45,672 nucleotides of DNA from Candidatus Binatia bacterium (GTDB lineage: Bacteria > Desulfobacterota > Binatia > HRBIN30): NCBI GenBank assembly GCA_023150935.1, contig JAKLJW010000040.1:1-45672 (forward strand), read 5' to 3'. Below, in pieces: positions 41,953-45,672 of the stretch. Numbering within the stretch: position 1 is the stretch's first letter; each line of letters begins with the position of its first letter. Both the position numbers and the translations under genes were made by a program. The notes below the pieces were generated by a model. The model made no database searches and was not told the DNA's origin. It saw nothing but the letters and a program-made list of their open reading frames with translations.

Positions 41953-42437
41953 TCCCGAAGGGCCACCACGGTCTGCCTGCCGCCGGCGCTCCGGCGCGCG
42001 GCCCGGTAGCGACCCGGTCGACGGGGGATCGATCCGCAACTGGCGAGGTCAGAAGAATGGAAAACGGAGACAGGAAACCGGAGACGCGAAGCCGGTCAGC
42101 AGATCGGATCGGCGTTCCTCGGTTGAGAGGTGGGTTGGCCCCGGGGCGACGAGTTCGTGAAGAAATCTCCCGGCAAAGCGCCGGTCCCGTTCACCCCGAG
42201 TAGCGGCCCTTCTCTCGGGCCGCGTATCGAGGGGGCTTTTGCCAGGCGGGTCAGCCGCTTGGCGTCCCTCGATACGCGCCCTGAATGAAGAAAGCGGAAC
42301 GGGAAACGAAGAAAGAACCGAGACCGTCGCGTCGGTGGCTGTCCCGCATTCTTCCTTCTGCGGCGGCGCGTGTCCGTCGCGTGCTGGGTTCATGAGGCAT
42401 TGACCGTGCTATTCATGAATGGTAGCGAGGTGCAATC
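41953..42437. repeat. Intergenic region with palindromic repeat copy 4 (42189-42285)
   Basis: GTTCACCCCGAGTAG (42189-42203), an inverted GCGGCCC/GGGCCGC pair, CGTATCGAGGG, and then CCCTCGATACGCGCCCTGAA (42266-42285): the fullest copy of the palindrome family after the one at 1-101. The remainder shows no gene. Confidence 0.65.
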
Positions 42438-42725
42438 ATGAAACCGGTGCAGGTGTACGTCGACGACGAAGAACTGGCGCGGCTCGACGCCTGGTCGCGG
42501 GAACGCGGCATGACGAAGTCACAAGCACTGCGGGCCGCCATCCGCGCCCTCACCCGCCCGCCCGACGATGATCCCTTGTTGTCCCTGAGCGGGATGGTCC
42601 ATGACCGCTTGCCGCCCGATTGCAGCGAGCGGTTCGACCGCTATCTGCAGGAGACGTTCGTTGCCGAGGCTCCAGCATCGTACCAGAAGCGCCGTGCGCG
42701 GCCGCGAACGCGTCCTCGTCGATAG
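42438..42725 (+). CDS. Ribbon-helix-helix antitoxin (VapB/CopG-like)
   Basis: A 95-residue protein with an N-terminal ribbon-helix-helix: KPVQVYVDDEELARLDAWS, then MTKSQALRAAIRAL. This binds operator DNA as a dimer and would repress its own promoter. The C terminus (ERFDRYLQETF then a basic tail) is the likely toxin-binding part. GAGGTGC precedes the ATG. It overlaps the start of the PIN toxin gene. Confidence 0.82.
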   Translation: MKPVQVYVDDEELARLDAWSRERGMTKSQALRAAIRALTRPPDDDPLLSLSGMVHDRLPPDCSERFDRYLQETFVAEAPASYQKRRARPRTRPRR

Positions 42726-43116
42726 CGGGGCGTGGATCGCGCTGGTCCGGGCGGCCGACGCGCATCACGCGGAGGCGGACCGCTGTCTGCGGAAGGCGAT
42801 GCGCGGGCGTGTAGCATTGCTCACCACGAACCTCGTCGTTGCCGAAGTGCATCGGTTTCTGTTGTTCCACATGGGCATTCAACCGGCCTCGACGTTTCTG
42901 GATCGGCTCGACGCCAGTCCGTTATTGGTCATCGAATATGTGACGGACGCCCATCACCGCGCCGCCCGGCGGTGGTTGTCCAAGTTGTCCGATCAGGTCA
43001 TCACCTACACCGACGCCGTGAGCTTCGCGGTGATGGACGCCACCGGCTGTACAGCCGTGCTCAGCTTCGATCACGATTTCGCCACCGCCGGCTTCCGGCT
43101 GTGGCAACCGGCTTGA
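42694..43116 (+). CDS. PIN-domain toxin (VapC-like)
   Basis: A 140-residue PIN-domain ribonuclease. VDSGAWIALV has the first Asp, LVVAEVHRFL the Glu, YTDAVSFAVMDATG the third acidic residue, and LSFDHDFATAGF the last. The GTG at 42694 overlaps the antitoxin gene by 32 bp; the frame is open further up but that part is in the antitoxin gene. Cuts RNA when free of the antitoxin. Confidence 0.82.
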   Translation: MRGRERVLVDSGAWIALVRAADAHHAEADRCLRKAMRGRVALLTTNLVVAEVHRFLLFHMGIQPASTFLDRLDASPLLVIEYVTDAHHRAARRWLSKLSDQVITYTDAVSFAVMDATGCTAVLSFDHDFATAGFRLWQPA

Positions 43117-43236
43117 CCAAACCCGATGTCGGGAAACTCACGCGGGTTGTCGTGGTACGACCCGCGCGAAACGTCACCGATGGAACATCCTGGAACGAAG
43201 CGCCTGTTTCGCCCCTTCTCCCTTTCCCGGGGGGTG

Positions 43237-43668
43237 TCAGGCTTTCCCAGCACCTCCTCGCAACGGTATTGCGACCATTTGCAAGCCGGGAATATCCGCG
43301 AAGTCCTTGGGATTGGAGGTCAGCAGCCGGAAATCACGCTGGATTGCCTGTGCTGCCAGCCAGAGGTCGTTGATCCTGAAGTCGGCCGCACGCCCGGCCT
43401 TCTTCAGGTGCGCCGTGAGGGCGCCAAAGACCTCGGCGGTTTCTACCGTGATCCGCAACTGTGGCTTGCGTCGGAGGCGGCGTATCGATGCGGCTGCCTT
43501 GTTCTTCAAGGGCCCGGCTCGCAGCATCTCCAGACCGAACTGCATCTCGGCGACGTTCACCGGGGAGAGGTACACCGGTTCTTGGCGGGTCACAGCGTGA
43601 ATGTCCGCCGCGCCAAGCGTTCCACGCTCCACGGCGATCCAAATGCTCGTATCGATCAACCAGCCCAC
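43237..43668 (-). CDS. PIN-domain toxin (VapC-like)
   Basis: A 143-residue PIN-domain ribonuclease. LIDTSIWIAVERG carries the first Asp, VNVAEMQFGLE the Glu, FRINDLWLAAQAI the third acidic residue and LLTSNPKDFADIPG the last. The start at 43668 overlaps the antitoxin gene by 13 bp. Complete and probably active. Confidence 0.87.
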   Translation of the reverse strand: MGWLIDTSIWIAVERGTLGAADIHAVTRQEPVYLSPVNVAEMQFGLEMLRAGPLKNKAAASIRRLRRKPQLRITVETAEVFGALTAHLKKAGRAADFRINDLWLAAQAIQRDFRLLTSNPKDFADIPGLQMVAIPLRGGAGKA

Positions 43669-43931
43669 GGGTTTGTCAGCTCCGACAGCCGGCCACGTCG
43701 GCGCTTGCGCGCCGCGGAGACCTGCGCGGTCAATGCTGCGGCTGTCTGCTCATCGAGCGTGCGGTAGAGATCTCCAAACACTTCGAGGGCCGTTTGGTGC
43801 GGCGGCTCCGGCACCAGCCGGGCGACGCGGCGGCGATTGCGGACAAGGAGGATCTCTTCCTGCCGGTGTTCCACACGATCGATCACGGTGCTGAAGTTAC
43901 GGGCGACCTCGGTAACCGAGAGCGTTTTCAT
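43656..43931 (-). CDS. Phd/YefM-type antitoxin
   Basis: A 91-residue antitoxin. KTLSVTEVARNFSTVIDRV, then QEEILLVRNRRRVARLVPEP, is the Phd/YefM DNA-binding fold. The rest is helix that wraps the toxin. The ATG at 43931 starts the family likeness; the longer frame upstream is not supported. First gene of the pair with the PIN toxin. Confidence 0.82.
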   Translation of the reverse strand: MKTLSVTEVARNFSTVIDRVEHRQEEILLVRNRRRVARLVPEPPHQTALEVFGDLYRTLDEQTAAALTAQVSAARKRRRGRLSELTNPWAG

Positions 43932-44219
43932 CGCCGTACGGTATCTGATTGAATCTGATTCGGCAACATGGCGCGCATGACGCGCATCGGCCGCTTCTTC
44001 GAGGAGCGCGACAGAGGGCGACACGCAGAGGGATCCGAGACCCTTGTTCTCCTGGAGGCATAGCGCCGCACTTCTGGCCGATAGCGAGGCACATCTGGTG
44101 CGGCGCATGAGCGGAGGCTTACGGCGGGTCGGCAGTCGGTGTCAACGCCCGGAGCCATGGTTTCGGACAAGGCTCGGCCGCACTGAGCCGCGGTGGCGCC
44201 CGGCCGTGGGGTCCAGGCC

Positions 44220-44500
44220 TGGGAGCGTACTCATCGTGCGCTCGCTTTCGTGCTTCGCCTTCGGAACCAGGTCGGAGCCGTCGACCCGGTAGCCGTGCAG
44301 GTTCAATGTCTCCCCGATCTCCCGCTGGCTGGGGAAGTAGTCGTCCCGGTCATGTAGCCCGAGGGCAGTGAGATCTGTCGTCGAACCGGCGCTGCTCGTC
44401 GTATCTCGGCTGATCAGACGACATGTATCGCGACTTCATCAGCGGCACCTGCGGCGACGGCACGTCGGTGCGGTCGATGAACGCGATCCGCTGGTGGTGC
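44220..44500 (-). pseudogene. Frameshifted remnant of an unrecognised gene
   Basis: On the minus strand, one frame gives IAFIDRTDVPSPQVPLMKSR and YDEQRRFDDRS, and after a shift near 44378 a second frame continues with LTALGLHDRDDYFPSQREIG and LHGYRVDGSDLVPKAKHES. The two read as one protein with a single frame change. Both ends are missing. I do not recognise the family. The right side is cut by the left end of MITE copy C. Confidence 0.4.
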
Positions 44501-44501
44501 G

Positions 44502-44622
44502 GGTCGCACCATTGCAAGATGCCGAAAGATCGGGATTTCACTCCTCGGGACCCTACCCTGCGGAGGTCTATCGACGCGTTTTCTGGAGCAGGATGGCCGC
44601 TGTACGAGCCCGTAACGTCGCA
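44502..44622. mobile_element. MITE-like element, copy C (partial)
   Basis: Begins with GGTCGCACCATTGCAAG (44502-44518), the left terminal repeat of copies A and B. Similarity, with many changes, goes on to about 44622 and then stops, so the right half is missing. The minus-strand frame ending AAILLQKTRR still matches the AAILRQKARR end in copy A. Confidence 0.7.
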
Positions 44623-44846
44623 CACCCTGTGTGTCAGGGGACGACGTGTGTCAGGGGACGCTGGCACTCATGGCACGGTACGCGAGGGGGGATTCAGGGA
44701 CGCGGGGACCACTGGCACAAATCAGCAGCGAAATGTACTGAAGGTACCATCGGTCCGTGCCCCCCCACGATATCCGTCCCCCTTTCCCGCCGCCTGGCAA
44801 CCTGATCTCGTTTGACGAAGTGGACTAAGCGGGCTAAGCAGTGCCC

Positions 44847-45080
44847 ATGAAGTCGGTCAACGTTCATGAGGCGAAAAGCACGTTATCGTTGCTGCTGGCA
44901 GAGGTGGAGCGGCGCGGCACGCGGGTGGTGATTTGTCGCAACGGGAAGCCGGTCGCCGATCTCGTACCGCATCGGCGGGTCGATCGGCGGCAGCCGGATG
45001 CCAGGCTCGGGAAGATCAAGATCAAGTACGACCCGATCGAGGAGCTTGCCGAGGAAGACTGGCCGCGGCGCTTGCGATGA
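44847..45080 (+). CDS. Phd/YefM-type antitoxin
   Basis: A 77-residue antitoxin. KSVNVHEAKSTLSLLLAEV, then GTRVVICRNGKPVADLVPHR, is the Phd/YefM fold. The C-terminal tail (YDPIEELAEEDW) is the likely toxin-neutralising part. ATG at 44847 is preferred to a GTG two codons up. Its stop overlaps the start of the PIN toxin (ATGA). Confidence 0.82.
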   Translation: MKSVNVHEAKSTLSLLLAEVERRGTRVVICRNGKPVADLVPHRRVDRRQPDARLGKIKIKYDPIEELAEEDWPRRLR

Positions 45081-45454
45081 TCCTGGACACCTGTGCGATC
45101 CTGTTTCTCGCCAGCGGCGACCGCCGCTTGAGCGAGACGGCGCGCCAGCAAATCGCCGCGGCGAAGACGGTCTGGTTTTGTTCGATCAGCACGTTCGAGA
45201 TCGCACTGAAGTGGCGCGACCAGAAGCTCGACCTCCCAACGAAGCCCGAAACGTGGGTGCGCAGAGTCGCCGCGCGCTACGCGCTGACCGAAGTGCCCGT
45301 GGATTCCAGCCTCTGCAGTGCGGCAGCACTGCTGCCGACTTTTCATCGCGACCCCTGTGATCGTTTCATCATCGCTGCCGCCCTGCAGCTGCACACGCCG
45401 GTGGTGACGATCGATCCGAAGTTCGACGCGTACGGCGTCGAGGTTGTCGCCTGA
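45077..45454 (+). CDS. PIN-domain toxin (VapC-like)
   Basis: A 125-residue PIN-domain ribonuclease. ILDTCAILFLAS carries the first Asp, STFEIALKW the Glu, and DPCDRFIIAAALQ the third acidic residue; TIDPKFDAYGVEV ends the fold. The ATG overlaps the antitoxin stop by 4 bp, so the two are translationally coupled. Complete and probably active. Confidence 0.87.
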   Translation: MILDTCAILFLASGDRRLSETARQQIAAAKTVWFCSISTFEIALKWRDQKLDLPTKPETWVRRVAARYALTEVPVDSSLCSAAALLPTFHRDPCDRFIIAAALQLHTPVVTIDPKFDAYGVEVVA

Positions 45455-45530
45455 CGGTGTGCCGTGTCTCGGAAGTCCTCTTACGGAGAGCGTCGACAAG
45501 TGCCGGGCTCCTCGAAACAACGTGATGCCG

Positions 45531-45547
45531 GGTCGGACCATTGCAAG
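45531..45547. repeat. MITE-like element, left end only (copy D)
   Basis: GGTCGGACCATTGCAAG is the left terminal repeat with one change, and TGCCG precedes it as in copies A and B. The following bases share only the first few positions with the family. The window ends 125 bp later and no gene is seen in that last stretch. Confidence 0.5.
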
Positions 45548-45672
45548 ATGAGAACGGCGGTCAGGAACCGACTGAATCTGTCAACCGCGCAAGGGCGAGC
45601 CTGCCACCGAACCGCTCGGTGCACGGCCCGCCCTCCCGTTCTCGGATCTACCGGCCGCTGCTGCGACCTCTA

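Larger units (their letters stand above)
43932..44846. other. Intergenic region with a gene remnant and MITE copy C
   Basis: No complete gene is seen. It holds a frameshifted minus-strand remnant (about 44220-44500) and a partial MITE (44502-44622), both listed separately. From 44623 to 44846 only GC-rich sequence with short ACGTGTGTCAGGGG direct repeats is seen. Confidence 0.5.

Overview
The window is 45.7 kb of GC-rich (roughly two thirds G+C) bacterial chromosome. The gene content points to an uncultured Gram-negative bacterium, perhaps of a deltaproteobacterial or Binatota-like lineage: an NnrS membrane protein, a BMP-type ABC importer, a heptosyltransferase-like GT9 enzyme, a wax ester synthase, fatty-acid enzymes and long AdhE. 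This placement is an inference from gene families and style, not from a marker gene.

Region 1 (1-25.5 kb) is ordinary metabolic chromosome. It runs: a molybdopterin oxidoreductase followed by NnrS (minus strand); a nucleoside-type BMP ABC importer with only one permease; tRNA-Gly(CCC); a set of an alkyl-DHAP-synthase-like flavoenzyme, a saccharopine-dehydrogenase-like enzyme and an FGGY kinase; an acyl-CoA dehydrogenase; AdhE with a STAS-like protein; a WS/DGAT acyltransferase; a double-length ThyX-like protein; a DMT exporter; the cysK-larE pair; a GT9 enzyme; and a trans-2-enoyl-CoA-reductase-like SDR.

Region 2 (25.6-30.8 kb) is a defence island. It holds an EcoRII-like restriction endonuclease, a Dcm/M.EcoRII-like cytosine-5 methyltransferase, an unrecognised protein downstream, and a divergent HhH-GPD glycosylase of the Mig.Mth type that would repair the T:G mismatches made when 5-methylcytosine deaminates. 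A 45-bp tandem repeat lies on its left edge.

Region 3 (30.8-35.3 kb) is a graveyard of mobile DNA and broken genes. A 233-bp MITE-like element with terminal inverted repeats occurs in two full copies and at least two partial ones elsewhere. One copy truncates a PemK/MazF-like toxin, and another abuts a citrate synthase remnant. There are also an HNH nuclease remnant, starts of four-helix-bundle proteins joined to Tyr/Glu/Val-coding palindromic repeats, an HTH remnant and an N-terminally truncated IS3-family transposase.

Region 4 (35.3-42 kb) is the most interesting part: a peptide-modification (RiPP) cluster of the SynChlorMet type. It has an 84-residue precursor with a Cys/Gly/Ser-rich core, two radical SAM/SPASM-type enzymes, two PqqD-like proteins, an HPr-kinase-like ScmC protein fused to an S26 signal peptidase domain, and a divergent nucleotidyltransferase-family gene. 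The minus-strand genes form a tightly overlapping operon read right to left.

Region 5 (42-45.7 kb) holds three complete antitoxin/PIN-toxin modules, a frameshifted gene remnant and two more partial MITE copies. A second dispersed palindromic repeat family, built on GAGTAG and GTATCG blocks, occurs at four places across the window.
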